Assembly: GCA_030248295.1 (NCBI GenBank)
Contig: JASANH010000209.1
Location: forward strand, 930,001-994,000
Reading direction: 5' to 3'
From: Mesodorylaimus sp. YZB2_4
Taxonomy: Eukaryota > Nematoda > Enoplea > Dorylaimida > Dorylaimidae
DNA: 64,000 nt
This document shows positions 45,141 to 55,436 of this stretch, in pieces. The notes beneath the pieces are model-generated. The model worked only from the letters and a program-made list of their open reading frames with translations. It was not told where the DNA came from and searched no databases. Positions within the stretch are counted from its first letter, which is position 1. Every line of letters starts with the position of its first letter. A program made the position numbers and the translations under genes.

Positions 45141-47022
45141 ATGGCTATTCTCGTGCTCATCCTGGCCACCATGGCGGTAAGCTGCCCCTGTCTTGCACGT
45201 GCGACTGCTCGACTGCGGACCCGTTTTGCAGGTGACCCGCGGACAGTTTGTGGACAACGGGCTGGTTGGTGAGTGGGTTGTGTGAGTGACCGGGGACGGT
45301 GCTTGGACGAGTGTGTTCTAGGCGAGCCACAGGTCAAGTGCGGGTCGGACGTGGTCGACCTGCAGTTCCGCACGCTCAGACCGTTCAAAGGCAAAGTGTT
45401 CGTCAAGGGCCACTACGCCGACCCGGACTGCAAGGTGGACTACAGCGACGCCGGGGGTACTGACAAGCCCAACGGGGGCATCATCATCCATCACGGGGCC
45501 TGCGACATGCACAGACAACGCATGGTAGGGACTGGGGGTGTGAGGGGACCAGTGACAGGGGCCCCGTTTCAGATCAACCCGCAGGGCATGCAGTTCTCGT
45601 CGGTGATCGTCATCTCCTTCCACTCTGTCTTCATCACCAAGGTCGACAGGGCCTACCACATCAAGTGCATGTACCGCGAGCTGGACGCCACGGTCACCAA
45701 CAGTCTGGAAGTCAGGTAGGGCCGGGGGAGGGGGTGGAGTGCGGGCGGTGAGTGGTTGTGTTTCAGTGCTCTGACGACCAGCCTCCTGTCGCATACACTG
45801 CCCATGCCGCAGTGCACGTACACGATCCGCAAGGACGAGATCGACGGCGAGGTCCTCAAGTACGCCAGGGTCGGCGAGCAGGTTGTGCATAGATGGCAGT
45901 GCGACACGGGTGAGTCCAGGGCGGGCCAGGGTCGGAGGGCAGTCACAGCCACTGGCATTGCAGACGTGTACGGCATGCTGGTGCACAGCTGCTACGTGGA
46001 GGACGGCCAGGGCGAGCGGGTGACCGTGGTCGACGAGCAGGGCTGCCACACGGACAGGTACGTCCTCGGCGACCCCACCTATGTCGACGCGCTCAACATG
46101 GCCTACCGCGAGTCGCACGTGTTCAAGTTCGCCGACAAGGTCACTGTGCGCTTCCAATGCCAGATTAGGCTGTGCCTGAAGGTGGACGATGGATGCAAGG
46201 GAGTCACGGTAAGCAGTGCTTTCACACCCCCTGTTTGACCCCTGCGCATTGTCCCCTCTCGTTAGCCACCCGTCTGCGCCAGCCCCCTCGAACGGGCCTC
46301 GCCGCTGCTCTACTCCAATCTCACCTCGGCCGCCAATCGGAGCACGTTGGGTGGGTCGGCGTCGGGCGTGGCCACCAGTGTTGATCTGGCCTCGGCCAAC
46401 AGTTCGATCGTCGAGTCGACCGAGGAGATCAACGTCACTCGCGCACGATTCCTGCATCGCCGATTCGAACGAGATCTGACCCGAAATCCGCCCACGAGGC
46501 TCAGCCACTATTTCGAGCCAGTCGATGGCGATTTCACATCGCAATACATTTACGTATTGGACAGTACGGAGAACCCTGAAAAAGGTGAGTCCACTCTGGT
46601 GATCGTGTGGTCTAGTCAGATGAAGACTGGTGCTTTCAGGATCGCCGCGGGAACAGGAATCGTGGAAGCGATTCCTGCAGCGTGCTGGCGGAAGTGGCAC
46701 GATCGTGAGCGAACTGCACGAGAACGTGTGCATGTCCACTGTCACATTCAGTCTACTCATGGCCGCCGTCACAATCATCTTCATGTCGGCCGCCTTGGCC
46801 GCCTTTGTCATCGTATTCCAGCGAGCTCGGCAGCACAGTCGACAATTCGGAATGAAGAAGACGGGCGACGCGTGCGTGGATGCCATTTTCGGATGCGCTG
46901 GATCGACCGATCGCAGCAGATCGATCACACCAGCCAGCAGCGACGCGTTCGAAAGGGATCGACCCGCGGGCTACAACCATCTGGTCACTCTGTGGAACAG
47001 GAGCGACGGCGACCGAAAATGA
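45141..47022 (+). CDS. ZP-domain cuticlin-like membrane protein (8 exons)
   Basis: Predicted 502-residue secretory/membrane protein of the cuticlin-like ZP family, which polymerises in the extracellular cuticle matrix. Exons: 45141..45176, 45232..45268, 45322..45524, 45573..45715, 45767..45909, 45964..46208, 46266..46584, 46640..47022; phases consistent. Signal peptide MAILVLILATMA. The ZP domain covers about residues 25-265: 'KVFVKGHYADPDC', 'RAYHIKCMYRE', 'MPQCTYTIRKDEIDGEV', 'ARVGEQVVHRWQCD', 'YGMLVHSCYVEDG', 'FKFADKVTVRFQCQIRLC'. These are the conserved cuticlin Cys positions. A Ser-rich linker follows, then 'LHENVC' and one transmembrane helix (about residues 408-435) and a cytoplasmic tail of about 65 residues. 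'RARFLHRRFERD' may supply a furin-type cleavage site before the membrane anchor. PolyA signal at 47191. Confidence 0.9.
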
Positions 47023-47190
47023 CCAGTTTTGTAGTCACGCCCTGTTCGCTCTCGACCGCTTTAACGTTGCAATGTATGCAGTGTGCATCATACGTTAAAC
47101 AGAGTAGGCTTTATGTGGGGCGCTCTTTTTTTGTTGATAAGGTCAACAAGTTTTGATCGAGCATGTAATTTTCATTCTCGTGACGAAAAG

Positions 47191-47196
47191 AATAAA
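47191..47196 (+). terminator. Polyadenylation signal of the ZP gene
   Basis: AATAAA 169 bp after the stop codon and about 130 bp before the start of the next gene. Confidence 0.65.
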
Positions 47197-47327
47197 AGTT
47201 CATGCCGTTTATAGCCGGGTCTGGGGATGATGGATGGACTGATCAGCATGCCAGTCTGCCCACGCTCACCCGACATCAACAGCTCGCACGGATGAGATGC
47301 ATTAGTGCCCGATGCTAGCGTCCAGTC

Positions 47328-48102
47328 ATGCGGATTACGAGCCTGTGTTTCCTCATTTTCGTTCCCTATCTGGCCAGTAAGTCGAGTTTCCCAATGCAAG
47401 GTGGGCCCAGGCTGATCTCATGCCTTTCCAGCTGAATCAAACGGATCGGCGGCCCGAATCGTCAGAATCATGCCGGGCGACGACTCGTTGCAATGGTCGC
47501 GCTCGGCTTCGCTGCTGCCCGAGGACTACCAGGAACTGGAGGTAGGCAAGATTGCAGGACTGACCCCGCGAGCCCCTCCTTATCACGTGCTGGTTGTAGA
47601 AAGTCGAAGACTCGTCCGATGTCGAGGCCAAATCGACGATCGGGCAGAGTGGTCGAGAATGCGTGTCGGTGAAGACGATCGGTTACAAACCGACCATAAG
47701 TTCGAGTAAGCTCGGCCTTGGTCGGAGTAGAAATGGAGAATATTGCTTGCATTTGCAGACAGAAACGGGACGAGAGTGGAGGTCAGACAGGACGCGCTAC
47801 TGTCTCAGCTGTTCACGGTCGACGAGTGCGTGGTCAATGGTCAGTCGTGCATAGGCACCGAGGATGACAACAGGTGGGTGTCCCCCCGGCCATTCTGTCG
47901 GACACAAGTCAACTTTTGTTGGCATTCTAGTGAGGCATCGACGTGTGTGACGCGGGTGGCGTGGCGAGTGGCTCTCGTGCGAGCCAAGGGCAGCAGCGGC
48001 CCGTGGCATTTCGACTATATTTACCTGCCTAACGGATGCCAATGCCGAGCCGCCGTCGTGCGACGTCCGACCGACGAACGCTTCGACTTGATGGTCGTGT
48101 GA
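47328..48102 (+). CDS. Secreted cystine-knot ligand, neurotrophin/Spaetzle-like (5 exons)
   Basis: Predicted 183-residue secreted protein. Exons: 47328..47376, 47432..47541, 47600..47705, 47759..47873, 47931..48102. The ATG opens a signal peptide (MRITSLCFLIFVPYLA). Residues about 17-70 would be a short prodomain without an obvious dibasic cleavage site. The C-terminal domain has six cysteines, C74-x37-C112-x6-C119-x12-C132-x30-C163-x-C165. This is the spacing class of neurotrophins and Spaetzle (NGF: x42, x9, x11, x27, x1). Local resemblance to NGF is marked: 'ECVSVK', 'NGTRVEV', 'QLFTVDEC', 'SCIGTED', 'STCVTR', 'ALV..K', 'WHFDYI', 'GCQC'. It may be a Toll- or receptor-binding dimeric ligand. 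IL-17 and other cystine knots are less good matches because of the CxC end and the spacing. Confidence 0.72.
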
Positions 48103-49379
48103 ACACGAGGTGACAGCGGGGGTGTGGGTTACTGAGATATCTGCCTAACAATGTTTGCATGAAGTGAGACAGTAGGGACAACCCAGGCCCTCGAGACACA
48201 GCAATGACCTAACACCATCCACCCTCCGTGCATGAGTGATCGATGGCTCTCTATTTCGCATTAAAAACTCCAAAAGTCCACTGATTACGAACCTCCTTCT
48301 CATCGCGGCCATCACTTCCCAGTGCGCGACTCCACAACAATAGCCAGCGTAGTAGACTGGGTGGAGAGTCTCGTCATGGGATTAGCTTACGTGTCCATTG
48401 GACAGAGCCAACAGGGCTGTCTCAGACACAGAATCTATAGAATTTCAAAGGGTTTCAACTCCAGCAAGTGCGAGTGGAATCGGTATCAAACCAGTCCAGG
48501 CTGATTTGGTGGCTTGTAAGGATATGTACCTCTTGTAATGACCCTGATAGAAGGGGCAATCACAGTGATAGGGGTGTGATTGGCGGAACAACCCACTTTG
48601 AGAAGATGTTGTTGGGGCTTGCGAATGCAGCGTTTACTCGCGCAGTGACAGAGATGGGTCTAAAAACGAAACTGAGCAAGCCTGGGACCGCCGTCCAGCC
48701 CCGCCCCTGCCTAAGCCTGGCAAGACAGGACAAGGGGTGGGCGACGGTGAGACCCCTGGTAGAACTGACGACTGGCCCACAAAGATACCGCGGGGAGCGG
48801 ATGGTCTCAAAACCCTCCAGGCAGGCCACCTAGGTGCCAAGGACATCAACCAGACGGGTTTCCGCCTCGCCTGGAGCGTATCGAGCGGCCAGCCGAGGCA
48901 ACTGTCCCAGTATCAGGCGGCCAGTCAAGGACACCAGATACACCAGCTTCGCCACAGGCAAGACACCTACTGCAGTTGCTACAGGGGGCGACCAGGGTTC
49001 GTGTATGCGCAGACCTAACCATAGGGCACGAGGCAGGTGTGCCAGACCTTACCCGGCGGCAGCCTATCAAACCACATACCAGCGATAACACAGCTAGCAC
49101 AGGCTATCGACCATTGAAAAGAGGGACAGGTTATCTGGTACTCATTCCGTACAAATAGACCTACTCAATAAATGATAAGGACAAACAAATGGCTGCTCTA
49201 ATACTGCGCACACTATGCGCCTTATGACGTTACTTAGTCGTCACATGTCATATTTTATCCACAGCGAAACACTTTAGAGCGCAATCGAGGGCTAACGAAC
49301 AATGAGCTAGTTAGTCACACCTCACGATACGAATCACAGGGGGCGCAAGTAGGATCATGACGTGCTACTCTCGCACACG
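48103..49379. other. Intergenic with repeat family R3
   Basis: No gene recognised. About 48700-49000 ('gatggtctcaaaaccctccagg', 'gacgggtttccgcctcgcctgg', 'ggcggccagtcaag', 'ccagataca') recurs at about 63815-64000, the right end of the window. Confidence 0.5.
48790..49000 (+). repeat. Interspersed repeat family R3, copy 1
   Basis: Block order shared with 63815..64000: 'atggtctcaaa..accctccag', 'gacgggttt.cgcctcgcctgga', 'gtatcg', 'gcggccagtcaag', 'ccagataca'. Type unknown. Confidence 0.55.
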
Positions 49380-50600
49380 CCGCTGTCCTACTGCAGAACG
49401 CTTACGAAACCCGTTTCCCAATCGAACTGGCCAATCAAAACGATCTTGTTGAAGGCCGCGATCTGGTGCGGCAGCTGGTCGAGCACTTCATATGGCGGCT
49501 CGTCCAGGTACCTAAAAACAGGACTCGCTCAGTACTCGCCACCGACACCGGTCCTTTTCACTTACTGCAGCTCGTGAAAGGGCGCCCTAATTGGACCATC
49601 TCGGCTGGCATCGGGCGGCATAGCTTCTCGAGTGCAGCCTTCTTTCTCGCCTTCCTGACCTTGCATCGTTTGCGGCCATTTTCCCACAATTCCACGACGA
49701 TTTGCAGCAGGACATCAGATCGTCGCCACGGCCCAGTTTCTGAAACCGCGAGGACCATGCAGCTCGACAGAAGCCTGGCAGCGGCACTTACACTCCGTCG
49801 TGGGCGTTCGGCGATGCATATCGAGTTGTGCCGACGATACCAGGTCGCTTTCGCGCTGGAATCAAGCCGCCGTTTGGCAAACGAAAGGCACGCGCCAGGC
49901 GGAAATCGGTCAAGTACACGCACCGTCTCGCCTCACCAAGATCCATCATGAAATGAAGTAATCGGAGAGGTGATAAGCAAACCTCCCGATTTGGAATCGC
50001 CTAACTCACCGGTTTGATATCTCGATGACGCCGGCTTCGAGCATTTGACGAACGCCTACCAGGCATTGCACAGCCAGGTGTGCGGTAGTGCTGATCGAGA
50101 AGCGTTTGATGCCGGCCAGGCACCAACTGTGCAGCAGCAGCAGCATTTGCACTCCATCAAGGGCATTCGGCGTTGCATATCGAGTTGTGCCGACGAATCC
50201 CAGTCGCTCTCGTGCCAGGACCATTTCATGGCTCGAAAGAACCGGGACAGACAGAAATCGATCAGGAATATACACATCGCTCGGTGCCAGTCCGACCACC
50301 CGTCACTGACTGGAACGAGAGTTGATAAGCAGGCCTCTTAAACTTGGACTCGTCCAGCTTACTGTTTTGGCATATCGATGGACGACTTTGTGCAATTGTC
50401 GGCTGCCTTCAAGGCGCTGGATGGCCGCGCGTCGAGCGAAAACCATGGGACGACTTTGGACGACACGGGAGATGGAGTTCCTCCAACTTTAGCCACAAGC
50501 CCCATGGTCATGTACGGTGGAGACGTGCTGTATCGAGTCAGCTTGGGGAGGTGCGGACGGCCTGAAAACAGGGGGCTCCTTTCAAGGGAGATCACCTTGC
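49380..50600 (-). pseudogene. CK1/TTBK-like protein kinase debris
   Basis: Read on the minus strand, fragments appear in kinase order: a hinge-like 'YMTMGL' (about 50495), an alpha-E-like 'SISTTAHLAVQCL' (about 50120), 'RHRDIKP' (about 50020, in a different frame, so broken by a small deletion), 'VYLTDFRLARAF' and 'GIVGTTRYASPNAHDG' (49920-49790), 'LGRGDDL' after a putative 50-bp intron, and 'YLDEPPYEVLDQL' (about 49505). This is the CK1/TTBK signature with GTxRYAS and 'GRxDDLWS'. DFG is replaced by DFR, the HRD loop is frame-shifted, and an extra activation-loop fragment ('GFVGTTRYATPNALDG', about 50200) lies out of order. Nematodes have many TTBK-like kinases. A live pseudokinase with unusual splicing is possible but less likely. 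Confidence 0.6.
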
Positions 50601-51289
50601 CACTCTTTCTGTCTGAGAGAAGCCGAGTCCTTTCTACTCTAGCGCGGTTTGCCTGCTGTACCAGACACCTCTGCGTGATTTGTACTGCTTACCTTAGCCT
50701 CTAGCAGCCATGACAAGGCATGCGGGACACTCATCCTCTCAGCCCCGTGCAAGAACAAGCGGTAGAGGATGTCGAAAGTGCTGACAGACGTTACGTCGGC
50801 GTACTGGCATCGGAGGGGGCCGACGAGCACATTCCTGTCGACGGTCAGGAGGAAGATGACGAACGGAGTGCCCTTCTTGCACGGAGCTGCGGTCAAGACC
50901 GCCTTGTCTTGGTTGATCAGGGAGACGCTGGAATTCGGAGTGCATTGGTTCTTGTGATCGCCCGAAAAACTTTCAGACACCCCCGGCCAGGAAAGGAGGG
51001 AGAAACCATCGCGGAACTGTGTTTTCGAGGCACGGCTAACAGTGAAAATGCGGTTTCCTACTGTTGTAGTGGTGTCTGGCCTGTGGAGAAAGTATTGTAT
51101 CTGGTTGCCTTGCTTGACTGGCCGCCACCTACAGCGTGTCAGTGGCCTTAGTTGGCCGCTCGATACGCTTGTTCAGGCGAGGCTGAAACCCCTCGGGATG
51201 GGATGTTGAGGCCATCTTCTCCCAATGTAGGGCCAACCCGCCTTTTTCAACTTGGTCTGCGCATGTACCACATATTCTACAGTAGGAGG
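50601..51289. other. Intergenic, no gene recognised
   Basis: Several antiparallel open frames (50639..50980 minus, 50720..51151 plus) lack domains, and I could not link them to the kinase debris. Confidence 0.4.
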
Positions 51290-52100
51290 CACGGCCGGCC
51301 ACGCTATTCGTGTGGACACTTTACACCGCCATGGAACATGTTTTAGACCCGACAGTGCGTTAGTGCACTGCACATTCCCTGGCAGTAGTCATTCCTGGTT
51401 TCGCCGTCGTGTCGATCGGTCGGTTGTGGACTCGGCCACAGTAGCTCTCGAGAATGCGTATCCCGATGAAGATGCTGGGCAGCCAGGCCGTGTTCGACGT
51501 CGACGCCGAACCGAACGAGACCGTCCGCCAGTTGAAAGACAAGGTGCGAGCCCGACTGCCAGGCATCAAAAGCGGCGAGCACATCCACCTGCTTTATTCG
51601 GGCGAGTGGCTGGCCGACCAGCGACGGCTGTCCGATGTGGGCATCGATGGTCGGATGTACGTGGGCGTGGACATCACAGCCCGCATCAGTCCCTCCATCA
51701 GCTTCCATACAAGCCATGCAACTGGCAGGAAAACGACGGGCAGGGCCGTGGCGACCATCAACATCAGCAAGCATCTTTCCAAGCGAGCGGGCGTGCCGGT
51801 GGCCAAGCGGGGAGGAAGCGAGTGCGAGTCAGAGGCCGACGAGGAGACGGATATTTTCGAAGTGGTCAGAGTGGTGGCCAACAAATATCAGCGACTGTCT
51901 GGCGAGGCCCGAGCATCGCCCAAGAGTCGGCAACCGACGGCCAACTGGTCGATGACAGCCGAGCACCTGGCTCAGTTGGACACGCTGTTCGAAATGGGCT
52001 TCCCGAGGACCACAGCCGTCCAGGTCTACGCGGCGTGCGAAATGAACATGGTGGCGGCCGTCGACGTCCTCTTGCAAGAGTGATCAATCCGGACGCGATC
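51290..52100. repeat. Inverted duplication, Ubl-UBA arm (right)
   Basis: Inverse of about 33860..34674. Near-identity covers the coding region, about 150 bp upstream ('acactttacaccgccatgg', 'tggtttcgccgtcgtgtcg') and about 20 bp past the stop. Homology ends abruptly on both sides. Confidence 0.8.
51454..52083 (+). CDS. Ubl-UBA domain protein, copy 2
   Basis: Single-exon 209-residue partner of the gene at 33870..34499, in opposite orientation about 17 kb away. It is identical in sequence except Met5 for Leu5. Ubl-like N-terminus ('LLYSGEWLADQRRL'), basic/acidic linker, and C-terminal UBA ('LFEMGFPRTTAVQVYAACEM'). Such proteins usually carry polyubiquitinated clients to the proteasome. The shared upstream sequence probably includes the core promoter, so both copies may be expressed. 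Near-identity despite decayed flanks suggests a very recent event or ongoing gene conversion between inverted arms. Confidence 0.8.
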   Translation: MRIPMKMLGSQAVFDVDAEPNETVRQLKDKVRARLPGIKSGEHIHLLYSGEWLADQRRLSDVGIDGRMYVGVDITARISPSISFHTSHATGRKTTGRAVATINISKHLSKRAGVPVAKRGGSECESEADEETDIFEVVRVVANKYQRLSGEARASPKSRQPTANWSMTAEHLAQLDTLFEMGFPRTTAVQVYAACEMNMVAAVDVLLQE

Positions 52101-52185
52101 GAGTTGGGGTGACCTTGCTGACTGTTGGCGTACGGATTCGTGGAATGCTGTGGTCTTATACTAGTATCAAGTAAAGAACGGGAAA

Positions 52186-52452
52186 TCAATGGTTGTCGGT
52201 TTGTTGCCAATGCAGTGCGCGCACTGGGCCACAGTTGGCATCATGACGGGGTCCTACCTCCACATGCTCGTCGGCGATGACCTGCAAGTGCGCATCGAAT
52301 GCAAGACGTGGAGCGGGGATGCAGTGCAGATATTGACCTTTCGGAGCAAAATGAGACCCCCGCGACCGTGTTTCCTTCCCGGAGCCACACACAGCTAAAA
52401 GCAGGACGAGGGCGGGTAGGACCTTGACAGAATGTTTGCCCCTGATCTCCTG
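52186..52452 (-). other. Possible secreted-protein exon (weak)
   Basis: One minus-strand frame reads a hydrophobic 'KVLPALVLLLAVCGSG' followed by a basic segment to 'EHVEV' before a potential donor. No start codon or partner exon was established. Recorded as a weak candidate only. Confidence 0.2.
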
Positions 52453-52630
52453 GGCCCTGGCCAGCCGTAAGAAAAAGCATTTTTGTCAATACCGGATATT
52501 AATAGATCCAGCATAAAAGTCAAACGATTCGCTCCAAGATATAAAAACAGCTTGTGAAAAAAGAGATTATGGCAACTGTTGTCGAAGGAAAGCCACGTCG
52601 ACAACAGTATACTGCTGTACAGGTAAGGCG

Positions 52631-52637
52631 TATAAAG
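52631..52637 (+). promoter_or_regulatory. TATA box of dead Cys-peptide paralogue
   Basis: 'tataaag' about 100 bp before the ATG at 52732. The surrounding 'ccgagtagag' and 'gaacctaca' are conserved at 56781-56835 upstream of the living paralogue. Confidence 0.5.
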
Positions 52638-52731
52638 GTACCGAGTAGAGAATTTGAAATCACTGTGGCAGTGAACCTACAGAATCCGTAGCTTTCTTAT
52701 TGTTTTGAATTCAGTAATCTCCCAGTCAGCA

Positions 52732-53560
52732 ATGGTGAGTTGTAAAAAGTGTGTTGCGAGGACATGGAGTTGGCTAGCCCTTCTGATTAGTCGTCTGGGC
52801 TTGGAAAAGGTGCCGCAGAGAATCAGCTGTTTGGTGCCAGGTGCAACATCATTAATGTTCTATGTATCTATATCCATAGGGAATTTCGAAACACCTTCTA
52901 GTCTGAATTTCCCACTTACCAACTTCCATCTGATTCGCAACCTGTGCCAGCTGAACTAAATCAGTATTCTTTGTCAATAACCTCTACTAGAAATCAGTTG
53001 CCTCGAATTGTCTTCCCAAGAAAAGGACAACGATTCTTATTCGTTTTGACACTGTCCCTCATGCTGTCCGGGTCGTGGCCTAGCGGGTTAAGGCGTCTGC
53101 CTCTCACGCTGGGTGCGCACTTACAGGGGAGGGTTCGACTCCCGCCTCGGTACAAAGTGATTGTCAATTATGTGTTCCTTAGCCCTCGAGTGCGCCTTAT
53201 GGTGCTTGGCTATGGATAAAGTATGACAGGACATGGCTGTAGATGCACACCAAAAAATGCGGGCATAAATGCTGTTGTTTGTACGTCTTTAAATGCAAAC
53301 TGCAGAGTGAGCTTGAGATTGGTAACTGCAATAGGTTGTGCGGCACACGTAAAACTTAACATATCATCTGTTAGCTGCTCAAAATTCAAAATTGAATGTC
53401 TTTGATTTCGGCTAAATTTTCCTCAACAAGACTTTTTCCAGGCTGTAACAAAGAATTTAGTGCTTGTTTTAGTAGGCAATATTCTGGCAAGAATATACTG
53501 AGCGGCTCGAAAGGGCTCTATTGTCCACGAGGTGAATAGGGCTAAGAGAGGGTTTCTGAG
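52732..53560 (+). pseudogene. Dead paralogue of small Cys-rich secreted peptide gene
   Basis: Same layout as the gene at 56880: ATG (52732-52734) directly followed by a donor (gtgagt), an intron of 707 bp, and exon 2 from 53442 reading 'AVTKNLVLVLVGNILAR' and then a stop (TGA at 53499). Relative to the live gene a small deletion has removed the end of the signal-peptide exon, and no third exon is found. A SINE sits in the intron. Confidence 0.65.
53069..53236 (+). mobile_element. tRNA-headed SINE (family 1)
   Basis: Head 'ggtcgtggcctagcgggttaagg' and B-box 'gagggttcgactcccg', then 'tgtcaattatgtgttccttagccctcgagtgcgcc' and 'ttggctatggataaagtatgacaggaca'. Its 3' half is the clearest match to the LINE tail at 820-890. 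Confidence 0.8.
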
Positions 53561-53627
53561 AGACTCGACCCGGGGCTGGCCAGTCGACCTTTTTTGACCC
53601 CTTTTTATATGCTCTATCGAAAGTAAA

Positions 53628-53912
53628 GCTGACCTTGACCGCAAAGGTTTCATGCCTGACTTGTAATTAGGCAAGAAACGAATATGAAGCTGCTGGCTTG
53701 CTCAAAGTCGATTTCCAGTCGAGCTTCTACACAGCGTGCATGAGCAACCATGCCAGCTGGCGTGGAAGAGAGTGTGGCCGATCAAACTGTGCGGCGACTC
53801 CCCTGGCTGGGAGAGTATCGATTACTCTCCCCCACTCGCCATGTCGGGCTGGCAGTGGATTACGCATGTATTGGGGCTGAAGACGCTCTACTTCGCATCC
53901 AGTACAAAACAT
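53628..53912. repeat. Inverted duplication, outer arm (right)
   Basis: Inverse of 33303..33590, from 'aaagctgaccttgaccgc' to 'catccagtacaaaac'. Homology stops at both ends. Confidence 0.7.
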
Positions 53913-55118
53913 ATGGTGCGACCGCGCACACGCTTTCGTTGCGGTCGCAAACAGTCGCAGGCGCGTCGCGAGCCGCTCTGCCTTAGGAATGGTGCACTTT
54001 TAGAAATACACTTCCTGCACGCGGTTCTTCGTGACTTCTGGACATGGGACGGGGCTGGTATTGTAACATTTTTCTGCTCTACATGATAGGCTATGTCTGG
54101 TGTCGACTGCGATGCGATCGAACTCCAAAGATCGTGACATAAAACCGTTGCTGGTAATTTTGCCAGTTTTTTGCGATTTTGAACCTAACATGTAAAGACA
54201 ACGTATATAAGATGCCTACATTTTCTGAAAGCGGGTACCGGAGGGCACATTTGGTGAGACTTTGAGTGGGTTTTCATTTTTCTGTTTCGAGTTATTCGCA
54301 CATGTATGTGCAGAAAATTTTGAATTTTGACTTCAGGGGGAATATCTCACCTACGGTAAGACTGACTCTTTATTGTGTGATTGTATGATCGGCGTACTGT
54401 GATTAGGTGGAATCTCAGAAGGCCGGCCCAGACTGGTTTGACGGCAGACGATTTGGACAAAAACATCGATGATTCAAAAGGCCGAAGTGATGGGGGGCAT
54501 TGAGATTGCCTACTTGGCTCTTTTGGCCCCCCCCCCCTTAGTTCCAAAAAATGGGATCTACTTATCATACTGTATGCGGTACGAGGCGTGTGTGCATTTT
54601 GTGCGGTAATGTCTAACTAATAAGTGAATTCCGAAATTCGCCATCGCCGTCTGCAACTTCACCTGGCCAAATCCATGAACCACTTTACCCGTTTTAGGCC
54701 GGTCTTATGTCAATGCTTGGAATGTTCCATTGGGCACGTTTGGTTTGCGCGAACCGTACATCATATCCGCACTCAGAAACTAAAAACTGCTGGACCATCG
54801 CCTGGTACTCAGCCACGCGTAGAACGTGGCAGGGAATACCCTTTCGGAGCCCCCTGCCGCGTCCTGTGCGACCTCTTGCCAGCCCCACAATCGCAGTGCT
54901 ACAGTAGCTAAATACCGGAACAGTGTTATAAACAGTTGTTCTCATCATTCGTCTGCTTTAACCCATTCTATTTGCTTTTCTAAAATCTGACTGTGAGTAG
55001 CGCCGTCCGAAATTGCTGCCTCACTCAGAAAAAAGATGCATTTTTTTAACTGTCTCTCTGATCTAGGACATCAGTTTTTGTTTTTTTCTGTAATTGTTTT
55101 TGTCTGAACCATACCTTC
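53913..55118. other. Intergenic, no gene recognised
   Basis: A poly-C run lies at 54527. A minus-strand frame 54694..54948 and a plus frame 54624..54911 have no recognisable domain. Confidence 0.4.
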
Positions 55119-55436
55119 ATGAGTATGTTTCAGTGGAAAGATATTGCTGAGTTAAAACGTGCGCAACATTGTGCTATTAGGCTTTATCTGAATGACTTTA
55201 GCATATCGCATCAGGATGACTTACTCGGTCAGAAGTCGATGGTCGTCTTTTTATTACACAAGAAAGTGTTAAGGTGTGCCAGTTTTATCACGGTTTTGAG
55301 GATTTTACCAATACACGTTTTCATCCCAAATCTTGCCCCGACTTGCGAGCCGCACCATCTTGTTGTTGCCAGACTAAACTTTGAAGCTTATAGGCACAGC
55401 TTATTTGGTCGGCTGGGTTTATGGAATGAATAGCCG
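55119..55436 (+). mobile_element. LINE ORF2 C-terminal fragment
   Basis: A 104-codon frame begins 'MSMFQWKDIAELKRAQHC', continues 'IRLYLNDFS', and ends 'RHSLFGRLGLWNE'. It has the same order as the relic at 367..690 (LERAQHY..VYLNDFS). Only the end of ORF2 remains. Confidence 0.5.

Noticed and set aside
45318..46928. A 536-codon open frame on the minus strand
   Set aside because: It lies antisense to the well-supported ZP-gene exons and crosses their introns. It has no domain and reflects GC-rich codon use.
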